The notes below the pieces were generated by a model, which ran no database searches, was not told the origin of the DNA, and was given only the letters and a program-made list of their open reading frames with translations. 64,000 nucleotides of DNA from Dastarcus helophoroides (Eukaryota; Arthropoda; Insecta; Coleoptera; Bothrideridae): positions 29,562,626-29,626,625 of the forward strand of contig CM053327.1 in the NCBI GenBank assembly GCA_028583605.1, in the 5' to 3' direction. A program made the translations under genes and the position numbers. Shown here in pieces: positions 27,896-40,647 of this stretch; position 1 is the first letter of the stretch, and the number at the start of each line of letters is the position of its first letter.

Positions 27896-29849
27896 ACATG
27901 TTAAAAGTGCTAAGTGCTTTACTATATCTCCGTACTGGCATTTAATTTGCCTCAGTTTGCCTTCCACTTTTATGTCATCCATGTATTGCTAAATTAAATT
28001 AGTTCATGCATATCTCTTTCATCAGAAACATTTTATAATTGGTTATGAAGTGCAAATCTTAAAATAACCCTAATGGGGAAAATTATAAAACAAATTTAAG
28101 TCATGTACTAAACAATAGTTCCTACGATTAATAAATATATAATATATAGATAAAAATAACCTACATATGATTTTCGACAACAGTTTGAAGTATATTAATA
28201 TATTGCAGAGACACCCAATTCTGATTTTATGTTTGAATGTACTTTTTATTCAACTTTTATTAATTCCCGTGGATACAAGTGGTACTAAATTGGCATACAG
28301 CACCAGTTATAAAATGAACTAATTATATTAAAAATATGTTAACTTTTAAATGATGTGGATGTAGTTATTAGCTAGTCAAAATTTTTGTCGGGAATTATCG
28401 AATTTGTTGCATACATAGACGATCAACTATATGTGAATACTTCTTATTTCAGATTTTCATTTAGTGATGTTTCATGTTGAACAGGGTTCCTTTATTGTTG
28501 TATATTAAAAGCGCACTGGTAAAATTTGTGTAGCATAGTAACCTACTGTTTAATGAATTATATCCAATCTATAGGTTGTTTAGTTTATATTAAATTGCTT
28601 GCTTGTTTCATTTTATATCTCTCTAGATATAGATAAAAATGAAATATTTTTAGACCATTACTTACACCTATATATAAATAATGCATATGTAATATCACAT
28701 ATTTTTTTAACGTAAGTGTTCTCCGCCTTGGATTTTTTAAAATATTTATTGAAATAGTTAACTTTGTTACGTTAACATCATAGCAATGATACATTAATGT
28801 GACAGTGCAGTTGTATATATTAATAAACTTTCTTAGTATCTAATTGTGTTTTGTGGAAACACGAAACATTTTTTCCTTGCAGTATTAAAATAGAATTGAT
28901 ATTTTTAACCCTGAGGGAATTATTCAACAATCATAGCTCATAAATTATGTTCAAAAACAAATGTAACAAATTATTAGGTTCCATGATGTTCGAATTGTAT
29001 TTTTTTCCATTTTAGGTCCTTATTGACTCGTCTTGAAGTAAAATAAATTTGGTGTAAATTTTAGAATTTCTGAACCGACTTTGCTTTACAGCTGTGTGAA
29101 CACAGTTATTTAAATTCATTTCCTGGTTCAAATGAATATTACATCTGAACGTATGAGTAGATTTTCACAACTAAATATTGGTGAATTTTTAGCTTTGAAA
29201 AAATATAGTTTTTGAGCATTGCTGCAAATGTTTTTTTTTTGCCAAGAAAGATTAAAAAACACAACAAATGTTTTAGTAGAAAAGCCAAAATTAAAAACAA
29301 TGAAAAAATTAAAAAGATGAAAAATCCAAAAAAACATCGAAATTTTGGAAAAATATGGAAATTTAAGTTTCATTCATTCAACATGTTAAAGAAAGTCGTG
29401 GCCGTGGCAATAGTGAGTGAGGTCAGGTGACATAGCAGTTATTTCGTCTCATAATTTTTCTCAATCAAAAAACAATTTGAAATAGAATCCAAAACATTTA
29501 TATCAGTTTCAATTGCTGATTCGGATATTGTTTTATTTCAGATATCTGACAGTTTCGGTTACGGAGCTTTATAACATGCTTAGTAAAAATGAGTTGAAAT
29601 AAGACAAATAGAATTACAAAACACTTGTAATTAAAATAAAATTACCTTACATTCAATGACAGCGTGTGAACTCCATTAAAACTAAACTTATTACAATAAG
29701 TGTACATAAATAGTTCAATTTAGCAATAATTCCATACTTCCTTTTAGAAAGGAAAACTTAAAAATCGTTACAAAAAATTGATGTTTAAACAATCCAATTA
29801 CTTATTTGCATAAACTGAGTGTGAATGAGAAGTACTTTTAGAAATTACG
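27896..29849. other. Convergent spacer between mats and hnRNP F/H
   Basis: The left part is presumably mats 3' untranslated sequence, with several AATAAA-like hexamers near 28130 and 28820. No protein gene is recognised. A dispersed repeat lies at 29365-29432. Confidence 0.5.
29365..29432 (+). repeat. Dispersed repeat shared with 63412-63475
   Basis: Both copies share ACATGTTAA-like sequence followed by GTGGCCGTGGCAATAGTGA and GTCAGGTGA-like strings over about 60 bases. In both places the AAATTTCGA satellite lies immediately upstream, so this may be the conserved end of a satellite-bearing element. Confidence 0.65.
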
Positions 29850-32800
29850 TTACATCCTCCTCCTATTATATCCACCAGAACCACCATTTCCTGACGAATT
29901 TAGGAATAATTCAATATATCTGTGTTGCATATTTCCTTTGTCTTTACTCATCGCACGAAGGGCATCATCATGGGAAGCAAACTCAACATCAGCTTCTCCA
30001 GAAGCCCTTCCAGAGTTATCCTGAAGAAGGCGAATGCTAACTGGAATCACTGGTTTGAAGAACTGAAATCCACATTCCAGAATGAATTTTACACAAAGAA
30101 CGAATGTTTGCACTATTTCTATATTTATTTAGGTGCCAATTCATTGAAAACAGTTTCGCTGCTGCGCATGTAAAAGGGGTTAGATCAAAAATAGGTAAAA
30201 TTGAATAAAACAACATAACTCAGTTTGCACATGATCTCAGACTTAGATTTTTGTCTTCTGACTGACGAGCACAATTAGATAGAGTTGACTTTAACTTCCT
30301 TTAAACAGCGACAGTAACTTCAAAATTATATATGAAAACGGCTTTAATTTATGTTCACGAAAGTTTGACTTAACCCCTTTTACGGGCACAGCAGCAATTT
30401 AGAAAAATAAAGTAAGGATTTTAATGCAAATTTTAAGAATAATGTCAAAATTTGAAAAACCCTTATTCCTGAGATTTTAATTTTACTTCAAAAAGTAACT
30501 TTATGTGTTTACTTACGTCCGCAATATCCATTTGCGTGGCTTTAAACGGTAGCCCTCTCATATGCACACAGTGCATTCCACTCGAGTTTCCGCCTCCCCA
30601 GGAATCCATATCGTATGGACTTCGATTCCCATTGTGACTGTTGTTCCAAGGAGTTGGGCGGTCGTAACCTACAAAAAACGAAACCTCTCTAAATAAAATT
30701 CGAAACCAAATTAAAAATGACTTACTGCTGGAGAAGTTGGAGCCCTTGAAGCTTCTGGAACTTCTCGACTGAAACCTGCTCCCGTAACGATCTTGTTGTC
30801 TGTCGTAAGGACTTGGTCGTGAGCTGCTGTAGGGGTTGCCAGAGTTCATTCTCCTATTTGGATATCCTAGCGCGCTACTGATTTCAGAAAGGCTGCTTCT
30901 AAAGATTTCAATGTACCTGTACAAATATCGAATAAATGAGAAACATTGTTGACGTTTAGTGTTCCTGGTGGCCTTTGATGATAACATGATAAAATATGTG
31001 TTAAAAACTTTATTGAACTATTTCCATAGTTGTAACGTAAACAGGCTTATCCAAATTAAGTGTCCACCGTTGGTAACTTTGTTATTAAATTTCTTTGAAT
31101 TAGCAAATTTCCGCAAAATTTGAAAATTATGGACTAAACTTGAAATTTCAAAATTCGATTCTTTTAAAATAAATTTCAAGTAAATTAATCTTTTTCGCAA
31201 AATTTTCAGTTTAAACTTAAATATTAAATTTTTTGTCAATATTTTGACTTTAGAATTGAAATTTTGGGGACAAGTCGAAAATTTGCGAAAAAAGTCGAAA
31301 TTTTATGAAAGGATTTCCAAGGAGATAAATTCCTTTGAAGAAATGTGAACAGAAAAATCGAAATGTTTTCATTTTTCTTCAAATCGCGTTTTTCGCAACA
31401 TTTCGCGAAGATTTTTTTTTCAAATTTTGACATTCTCTTTCAAAAAAATGTTGCAAAAACTTCAACATGTTTCATAACATTTTGATTTTTCGATTTTTCT
31501 TTAAATATTGCTTATGTCCAAATTTCAATTTTTTTTCCGTCAAAATTGAACTTCTCTCATTTTCGCTAACAATTTGGACTTTTATTTAAATTTATGTGTA
31601 GAAATTCAAAATGTGTCGAAATTTCTACTAGTTTAAGAAATTTGAGTGTGAAAGTTTCAAATTCTTTCTCTAAATTTCAACATTTTTGTGGAAATTTCGC
31701 ATTTTTTTCTTTAAAGTTCCACTTTTCTCTAATTGTCTTTCCTCATCTTTTTAAAACGCATAAGCTTTCCTTAAAATTGATATAAATTTTGTTTTTTTTT
31801 TTCGAAATTTCGAGTATTTCTTGAAATTCCGACTTTTTTTGAAATATTGTTTTTTACCATAAAAAATGTAAAAAAAATATCGCAAATCTTCAAAAGGGTT
31901 CGTCCTTTTGCTTAAAAATTCGCTTTTTTCTTTAAAATAGAAATTTCAACAGTTTTCCACAAAATTTCCAATTTTCTCTAAAAATTACTTTTGCAGCAAT
32001 TCCGAGTTTTTCCTTGAAATTTCGACTTTCCGCGAAATTTCGATATCACCAAATATCTTACAGAAATTTTGGATTTCTCCTCAACATTTCGATCTTATCT
32101 AAAATTTTCATTTAGAAATTAAAAATTTCTCGAAATTTCGACTATTCCCTAAAATTATTCAATTTTTTTCTAAAAATTTAGCCCTTGACTTAAAATTTTT
32201 TTGACATTTCGAGATTCCGCTACAAAAATTCGAATATTTTCCAAAAGTTCGATTCTTTTCAAAATAAAATCAATTTTAGTTTTTCTTTAAAAACCTTATT
32301 AGAAAAGTTCTTCCTTAAAAGTTCGACTTTTCGAATTTTTCTTCAAAATAAGGAAGTTTTTAAAACATTTCGAATTCAAAATATTCCTCAAAAGTTCTTT
32401 TGGTACGTTTTTTACAACAAATTTTTAAATTTTACTTTAAAAACTTTTTTTAAAGAAACTTTGTGTTAAGACTGACTAAAATCTTTATCTTAAAGTTTCA
32501 TGGTTCTCTAAATTTGGAATTTTTTGAATTTTCTAATTTTTTTTTCCCAATTTTGTGTCAAAGCTTAATGTCTTCGTCTCTATTACTTTCTTAAAAATCT
32601 GCTTTTAGAATTGAATTCTCTAATCTCTGAAATTACACCACTTTTTAAAAGACATTTCTTTCCCATTCGATTTTATGTTTCCATTTTAAACTTGACACAT
32701 TTAATTTTTTTTAATTTAAATTTAAAATCGTAATTTCGATTTTTTATTTTTTTTTGGAAACGCTCTTAAGCTTGGCTGCATACGTATGGAATCCTGGTTC

Positions 32801-35800
32801 AGTTTCCGAATCAGGAATTCAGATTCGAGCACTGAAATAAACGCATTTCTACGTCAAAAAACCCTACGTTTGCGACCGGTGACTGAAATCTGAATTTCTG
32901 ATTAGGAAACTCGATCTGAATTCTGCATGTGTGCGGTCGGCCTAAAGATAGATGACAGATATTTTAAAAAAGAAACAAAAAACACCACGTTTTTGACTTT
33001 GGGGATAAAAACCATTTTTTCAAATGAAACCCCTTGTATATTATTCTTTTTTCTGATAAAACTTTTAATTTTAAACAAATACAACGCAAAACGTAAATTC
33101 TTATTCATGTGGATCTACTTTAAAAATACATATAGAATCAGATGTAATTCGAACTTTGGTATGACGCTTATGTTTTCTGAGATTGAATCCTGTCATGAAA
33201 CTATTTAAAGTGTTGAAAGTTTTCCTAGGTGTCTTAAGAGATTTCTTCAGATGAGTTTTATCTCTGCTGTGACGACATACACTTACTGCACTCTTCTGGT
33301 TTGATTTCTTTTTGTTTCTGTTAGGCTTTCAGCTATAAAAGGTTTTGCTTTTGGAACAGTTGACATATCTATTTATCATCTCGTCCTAGTTTAAATTTTA
33401 TATATGCTCCCCCTACAGAAAAACTATGATACAGTGACATAGTGAGTTATTATGCTCTTCTGTCTTGGTTTTTATTCTAGAAGAATTCTCCTTCGACGGT
33501 AAGTCAAAAATCTAACACTTTAAATAATCTCCTCATTGGCAACCTCGAACTCATATCAACTTTTATCGCAAGAGCTTTCGAAATCATACTTAAACATATT
33601 TAGCAGATTTCAGCTGCAAATCAGCATAGTTTTTCGCAATTTAAATTACACAAGGTCTCATTAAAATGGAAGATATTTATGCCATTAAAAGATATCAGGT
33701 TACATGGTAAAAAGTATATGGTAGCCATACAACTGAAAAGTATATTATTTTGTTTAGTGTCATATTAATAGTCGTGCCATGAATACTTTTAGATTTTCCT
33801 GAAATCACCAATACAATAGGAATGAATCAACTACCTACATACGTAGTGTTGTAATCAACTGTTTTAAATAAAATTTAATACAAGTATAGTAGATAAACTA
33901 GACCAATTCTGCTACAAAAGTGACCATCGATGGAGAATCTTGTCTTGTTTTATAACAAAATTAAATAAACCAGTAACTACAGCTTTTAAAGACAAAAAAT
34001 CTTAACCAACCCGCTGATATTTAAAAAATTGCAATATGTAGTAAAAACATCTCTGATAGTACAAGAATGTCTCCTAGGGATCTAATTACAAAAACATATT
34101 ATTAGTTAACCTAAATTCCCAATTTCATACTTCCTCATAAAATTATTCAGACAATCTTAAAATATTTTACTGAAGCATGAAATTAGGTAGCATAATATAA
34201 AAATAGAAAAGGAGGATGACCCATCCCCTCCCATACCCCACCTGTGTCCGATTTTTTCCCGGTGTTTCTGCAGAGCTTTCTCTGCAACTTCTTTGTTAAC
34301 AAACTGTACATAAGCCTCCCCAGAACTCCGCCCCGAGTAGTCAGTCAGAAGAGTAATTCCGTTGGGCACTATCTCCAACCCTACCCAAACAACCCAATCA
34401 GCCCTTGAACTCAAAATTGCATAAAACCAACACTTTCTATCTCAGGGAAATGGTACATAGGGCTACAATGGGAGAGGTAAAGAGAACATGAGAGAATGGA
34501 ATGTTATGAAACTAATCCGTGCCTTAAGGTTTTCATTATTTTAACACATGAGTTGCTCACAAAAGAACAGAGGTGACAGCTAATGGTAAAAAAATTTTTT
34601 TGGTTTAAATTCAGAGAAAAAATTGAAACTGGCAATTCACATTTTAGATTTGAAATATCTAGTTTTTTTAAAATTCCATTGGAAAGTGAACATTTCGTTT
34701 TGGAACTCAAAATATGTTTATTAGAAATTTCCACCTTTTTCTCAAAATTTCAAAGTTTTCGGAATTTTTGTTTGATTGAAATTCAAGAGAAAAAGTTGCA
34801 AGAAAACAAATTTAACAACGATTTTTCAATAAGAAAAACCTGGGGAACTTCCTTGAAATTTAAATTTCATCAATCGTTGGGTAAACGTTGAGCCAAAGGT
34901 GGAATCTTTAGACAAAATTTTCAATTTCATGTTAAAACTAAAAATTTGTGCTTTAGGTTTGAAACGATGCATTTTTTCTCACAATGTAGAGTTAAATTCG
35001 AAGTTTCCAATTTTTTTCTCAAAATTTGAATCCAAAATAAAAATTATTTCGAAATTACAATCCAACATTTGAACCTTTTCCGCAAAACTGCCATTTTTTT
35101 CTCTAAATGTCGACACTTCTTCAGAATGTTTAGTTAAATGTGGAAATTCAGAAAAGTTTCGAGATCCAAATTCTAGTTGAAACTTGAAATTTCTACTTTA
35201 AATTCGAAATTCTGAATTCTTTCTATTCAAAATTTAAAAACTGATATACAAATCTTGTTTCCTGAAACCAAAAAAGTTTAAAAAAGACAGCAACACTTGC
35301 TCTAGAGCACCAAAATATAAAACTTAAAAAGTTCAAAACTTTTACTCATTTCCTTTGGGTAAAAACTTTAACATCTGAGTTCATAATTTTACGAAAAAAA
35401 TCCAAATTTAAGCTTGCAATCTTGAAGGTGATTAAAATGTTCACAAAACAATTTGTTTTTGAAAACGTTCCTAAATAAAGTCCACTTTGATGATTTTATG
35501 GTACATAATTTGTAGCAGCATTCAATTTATTCGATGACTTATATTAAGAAAAATTTGCTCGCGGGGAGATATTTAGTTCGAGATTAGAGAGATTAACCAT
35601 CAAATTACATATTGTTCCGAAACTGCCAGCAGATCAGCAATCGATAACAGATGGTTCATGGATCATTCCCTTTACCCAAGAAATCCATCAGATCAACATT
35701 CCTAATATAACCATCAAGTTATATATCCATGTCTGAGATTGCTTAAGGTTGAAATAGAGGTTTTGGGCAGGAAAGAGTAGAAGGAAACAAAAATAGGATA

Positions 35801-37045
35801 TGAATACCACAAGAATTCTTTTTACCTCACCCAAGTACCCAGGTTGCATCCATAAATATTACGAGCTTCAAAATTATATTTAAGAATTGTAACAACATTA
35901 AATATTTATGGAAGCTAATTGTACCCAAAGGTTAGCACAGAATGTTCCCAGAAAAAAACATACCAGTAAAAAATTGGGCAATTTCTTCCTTGGAACACCC
36001 AAATGGTAGACCACGAAGTCTTACGCAACCATCTTCATTAGAACCATAAGTTGGACCTGATCTTTTAATAACCCACTCCATTTCAGCTCTGTTCACCTTA
36101 AATACTAAAACAATAAAATAAGAGCTTGCTTCTATTCTGTTCATCAAATTTTGGCAACAAATGCAGCAATTTGTAGTAAAATAACTCATACTTGAATATT
36201 GTTATATTAAAATTTTTGTTACAGATCATATTTATGGTGCGTTTACACTAGACACTACCGTACATTTCTCTCTGACATAAAATATGCTGCTGCGCGTGTA
36301 AAAGGGTCTAAAATAGATAAAATTAGAGAGAAAAAAAACACAAATTAGTTTGTACATGACCTCAGACTTACATTTTGGACTTTTGACAGACCAGTACAAT
36401 TAGATACACTTAGTTACACTTCAAATGACTTACTTCCTTTAAACGACAGAAACTTGAAAATTATACATGAAAACGACTGAAATCATTTTCACGAAAGTTT
36501 GACTTAATCCCTTTTACACGCGCAGCAGCGATATATTAAATATCAATTATCCTGAGAGAAACTATTCGAGGACTCTCAGTCACAGTAAGTAAGTCTCGAA
36601 TAGCTAACGCATCACAGTCTGAGAGAAATATATGGAATAAAATGTCTAGGGTAAACGCGCCCTTAGTTATTAACAATTTATCTCAAGATATAGAAATGCA
36701 ATAATGAAACACACTGACGAATTTTTAAACTATAAACCAGTACATAAAAGTATCACCAATAGCAAACAATCTAAAAACTAACCTTCAATATATCTGCTGC
36801 CAATATGATCGCGATCTTTCTTTAAAGCATTTTCCAAATCTTCTATATCTTCAAACTCCACGAAAGCTTCCCCACTAGGGCCTGCCTTCTCGGGAAGAAG
36901 TCATATGAACACCGGCCTTTCCACCGAGAATTCGAGAATTTCCGAAAAATTTTACAATGTCATCTGTTGTTGCGGACCAAGGTAAACCTCTAAGTTTTAC
37001 GATGCATCCATCCTGATCCATGTCTTGATCACCACCTCCCGACAT
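29850..37045 (-). CDS. glo: hnRNP F/H-type RNA-binding protein (glorund-like), 6 exons
   Basis: This is a nuclear quasi-RRM protein that binds G-tracts and controls splicing and translation; the fly homologue is Glorund. Exons, in transcript order, are 36783-37045, 35964-36104, 34242-34380, 30726-30916, 30517-30668 and 29850-30062, giving 365 residues after one frame correction. Three qRRMs are seen: residues about 15-88 ([11 protein letters not shown]), 107-185 ([15 protein letters not shown]) and 276-350 ([11 protein letters not shown]). Between qRRM2 and 3 is a Ser/Tyr/Arg-rich linker. In exon 1, the conserved [13 protein letters not shown] segment is split by one surplus base at 36878-36880, giving a stop if read literally. 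Everything else is intact, so sequence error is more likely than gene death. A 5' non-coding exon probably ends near 37144. Introns carry several MITEs. Confidence 0.92.
30157..30396. mobile_element. GCTGCTGCGC MITE, copy A, in hnRNP F/H intron 5
   Basis: The left end is CGCTGCTGCGCATGTAAAAG and the right end is CTTTTACGGGCACAGCAGC. It is about 240 bases and non-coding. The interior aligns with copy B at 36284-36531, sharing CTCAGACTTA, TTCCTTTAAACGACAG-like and CACGAAAGTTTGACTTAA strings. The terminal repeats of copy A have diverged more than those of copy B. Confidence 0.85.
31240..32420. repeat. AAATTTCGA-type satellite in hnRNP F/H intron 3
   Basis: Degenerate tandem units with cores such as GAAATTTCGACTTTTTTC alternate in orientation over more than 1 kb of the 3.3-kb intron between 30917 and 34241. 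Phe/Lys/Ile-rich open frames here are products of this composition. Confidence 0.7.
32766..32944. mobile_element. Long-TIR MITE in hnRNP F/H intron 3
   Basis: The ends GGCTGCATACG and TGTGCGGTCGGCC are followed inward by arms that match at roughly three of four bases over about 50 bases (CAGTTTCCGAATCAGGAATT against the reverse complement of AATTTCTGATTAGGAAACTC). It is about 180 bases and non-coding. Confidence 0.65.
34381..35963. other. hnRNP F/H intron 2
   Basis: No gene is seen. It is AT-rich, with AAATTTCGA-type repeats at about 34600-35230 and a partial arm of the 3500-3697 foldback element at 35250-35312. Confidence 0.6.
36234..36662. mobile_element. GGGCGCGTTTAC outer MITE in hnRNP F/H intron 1
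   Basis: The left end GGTGCGTTTACACTAGACA and the reverse complement of the right end (GGGCGCGTTTACCCTAGACA) form a terminal inverted repeat that continues through TTTCTCTCTGAC-like sequence. Flanking 8-mers ATATTTAT and TTAGTTAT match at six of eight positions, fitting an old hAT-type target duplication. The middle is interrupted by a second MITE (36284-36531). Confidence 0.75.
36284..36531. mobile_element. GCTGCTGCGC MITE, copy B, nested in the outer MITE
   Basis: The terminal inverted repeats CGCTGCTGCGCGTGTAAAAG are near-perfect at both ends, and the element is flanked by TA. It is about 248 bases. It lies wholly within the 36234-36662 element, so it inserted later. Copy A is in intron 5 of the same gene. 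Confidence 0.88.
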
Positions 37046-40000
37046 CGTGAGTGATTGGCGGTCTACATTAAAATAATGGTGTAAATAAAATTCAACAAAA
37101 CTGCTTGGGGACGCATCTTGAATAACGAAAGCAAATAATTTACCTTAGCGTATTAAATATCAAAGTGATATTTCTTCAAGTCACTCAACAATCAAATAAA
37201 ATGCGTAACAAAAGCTAGTGAAAAGAAGCCTATACCGTTTATTCTACAATTTTAAGTTTTTATAGAAAGCGTCCGAAACTTTTTCGGTAAAAATGGAGAC
37301 AAAAAGTGACAAGTTTGACAGTTGTAGCATAGAGTACTACTCTGTGGTGTAAGAATCATAGACAAGATCAAATCATAAAATTTAGTGGAATAAACCATAA
37401 AACATTAAAGCAGATATGTGGAACTTCACAAACATTATTATTTGGGTACATTTTCGTTCCTTCCATAGAATATTATATCTAAGTACTAATAAGTAATTTG
37501 TGATTGTTTTCGTAATACTTAACAAACACAAACATTAGTGACGTAAATAATTACATATGATTGTATTTAAAAACACAGATATTTTTTCTTTTTCATAAAA
37601 TTTTGATATTAAACCAAATTACACATATCAGAGGGTTGTTACCATGGGGGTGAAATTTAATACATGACCTTGGCAACACGTCAACTTCAACTAGTAGTTC
37701 ACCTCCGCCCCGTTGGTGACGCTGCAAAACAATTAAAAAGAAAGAGTATTATACAATTTGTATTCATAATCAAGTTAGACAAAAGATATTTTTGATGCGC
37801 TTATTGAAGCAGATAATTACAAAGTGATGGGCATGTCTGTGATAAATGATAATGCAAATAATGTCAAAAATGTCAACTTCATTAATTTCTGTTATTTTAG
37901 AGTTTCGTTTACGCGGTTTTATTTTTTATTTACTTATCGCGGTTTTATGCTGTTGCATATTGTCGTAAGTGGTTATTTATATCACCTTTTGTTACTTTTA
38001 TGGTGAATTAATAAAGCAGCCACCAACTATGCTTTATTATACTTTGACGGGTTATGTTATTTTTTAGACTTATTAGCTTTTTATGTTTAAAACGAGTCCA
38101 TTTTATGGGTAGGAAGTTCGACTCTAACGAAGTTATGTTACAGGTACGTTTACTTTACCGTACTCACAACTTCTCCAATTTTTTATTTTGTTTTAGGTGG
38201 CAATAGGTTTGTGTAGCATACATCCATGGGTGATTGCTTTTTCTTATAGCGTTAAGTTTACATTTGCCAATTGGAAATCTGATTTTATAGATCACTTGGT
38301 TATTTTCAATTTTATCCAACTTAATAACAGTTTCATCTAGTATCGGTAAGATAAATTATTCATGCAAATACCCTTTCTATAAGAATGCATGTTATACTTA
38401 TATCATTAGTGATGATTATAAAAATAAAACTTTTCACGGTCAAGGTACTGTTTCGGGTCTTCTGGTTTTTCCGACTTTTCTTGTGAAAATTATAGTAGCT
38501 GTGATGACCATTTTGATGAATCAGATTATTTAAATAGTTGTCATAAAATTTTAAAGCCTCTCGTACACCTAAACAGGCAAATCAAAATGTACTTTCAACT
38601 TCGAGTTTTGGACCTATCTAAAATGAAGCTGTTATTAGTCTAAATGGAAGCAACATTGCGAGGAATATAGTATTAGAACATAATTACTTACAAAAAGGCA
38701 CAAACTGCTCAAAAATGTCTCATATTAATCAATTTTCTTTTCTCTCGAAAAGTCAGACAGGAATGTTACCAAATTGGTAAATCTGAGGCAGAATTTGACT
38801 GTAGAAGAATCAAAAATGTACCAAATTCATCGCAATGTTACTTCTAAAGTTGCAAAACAGATTTAAAATAAAAAATACAAGGGCTGATCTTTCTGCAATG
38901 AAAAATTTATGTAACAATGTACGCTTTTGGTGATTTTTTATTTTCTTATTATTTATGACAACATTGTTTTCAAATATTTTGTTATTATGTAAATTTATTG
39001 TAAAGTTTAACCACATATTATCATTTAAAATGTAATATTGCTTGGTTTGGAAAATAAATGAATAATTCAGAAATCGAATTTTATTTCTACAATCTATTAA
39101 TAATAGTGAATGTCTGGGCAAATATAAATTGAGAAAGTCCTTCATCAAATAAAGGAAGAAGAAGATTGACGTATGTGCATATATTTACATACATATACAT
39201 ACTACCCGTTCCTGTCAATGTGTTGTGGTATAATTCTATGTACCCTGTCTTCTTAATATATATTTCGGAATGGAGCTTTTAATTGGGTGATTAGACCGCC
39301 GAGACATGTTATCAAAAAAACAGCTTTAACAGATTTAACGATAGAAAACTGAGAGGCCGCGGGTGGTGTGCACCACAGTTCTCCCTAGACTGCCTCTCTT
39401 ATCCTCCACCCGCGTTCCCTCCGTGCCGACCACCAGCACGTGTTTTCCTCCTTCCCTTTATTCCCATCTTAAAGCTACAATCTTACAATTAGTACTATTC
39501 TAGGCAAAAACATAACTTAAAAGTCTCTACTAGTAGCTTTTATGCAAAAATAAACTAGCGGCCAACCATAGGCGTAGGTGGCGCCGACATATATGTTTTG
39601 TGGTTGTTACCAGCTTAAACTAGTTTAAAAATTTCGTTGTTTATAAGAAGTTTCCAGGAAATTCTAATACTCTGGGATAATATTTAATTTTTCTTTTTTC
39701 TTTTTATTATTATTATGATTTTTCTTTTTTTAAATTTTCTAATTGCACTCTAAATTCTTACTTTTTTTCGTAAAATTAATAAGGAACTCAAAACTTGAAC
39801 TTTGTTTAAAACTTTGATTTTGATTCTGAAACCAACTCAAAATTCTCTATCGATCTTTTTTTATAAATTTCTCGTTTATTTGAAAATTTGGACTAATTAT
39901 CACATTCTCAAGTTTATGTTACGCCGTACTTTTAAAATGGGATTGAAAACCTTCCACTGTTCGCAACGCCATCTATCTATGTTATCGTAGGTCAAACATT

Positions 40001-40647
40001 GCGAAACGAGTAGTTAAAACATACACCTAATGGATTGAAGTAATTTCAACTTCAACGGTGAACGCTCCTCCCTGACTAAAAAATGAATAAACGATGTTCA
40101 AGACACGCTTTTCTAGGAAAAGCCCAACAAAAGATTAACATAACAGTGATGTGACCGATTGGATACATTGTACCTACGACTACCATCATCCACTGTCATT
40201 AGTAGACACAACGTAAGCTCTCATTTTACAGTTTTCGCACAATACTTACTGATAATACACAACAGAGGCCGATGATGTCAGTGGGTGGAAATGAGTCCCA
40301 TTTTCATTCAACAAATTATGTTACCGATGCATCTCCTTATAGAACTCTCTATTTATCACATATTTCGAAAATTGCGGCATTAATCTCGAAATATAAAAAA
40401 GTCTAAATGTTGATAAACTTCGTGGACCTAATGCGGAATATTTTAAAACCTTGAAGTTTAGTAAGCATTTGAAGGTGACGCTAGCGGTGACGCACATTAA
40501 TTCCATCTAGTGTATGATTTCACTTGTCTATGTTTCAGTAAATGTCACTTAAGTCGTTTCATGTCTTCGTCGCCGCCATTTTGACTTCGGTCGAAATCGA
40601 AAGAATTTTATAAACATTCGCAAGTTATATCTTGAAGAAATAAAGTA
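37046..40647. other. Divergent interval between hnRNP F/H and SF1
   Basis: Bases 37144-37330 probably hold the 5' non-coding exon of hnRNP F/H: on the minus strand AAG/GTAAAT at about 37144 is a donor, and the matching acceptor lies just upstream of the start codon. The rest has no recognisable protein. A GC-rich patch at 39350-39450 stands out in AT-rich DNA. Bases 40572-40583 read GCCGCCATTTTG, a YY1/Pho-like element 65 bases before the SF1 start codon. Confidence 0.5.
40572..40583 (+). promoter_or_regulatory. YY1/Pho-like site upstream of SF1
   Basis: GCCGCCATTTTG matches the CCAT-core binding site of YY1/Pleiohomeotic, often placed just downstream of transcription starts of housekeeping genes. 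Position fits the SF1 5' untranslated region. Confidence 0.45.

Noticed and set aside
37824..38006. Small frame between hnRNP F/H and SF1
   Set aside because: It is only 60 codons, AT-rich and unmatched, with no splice partner.
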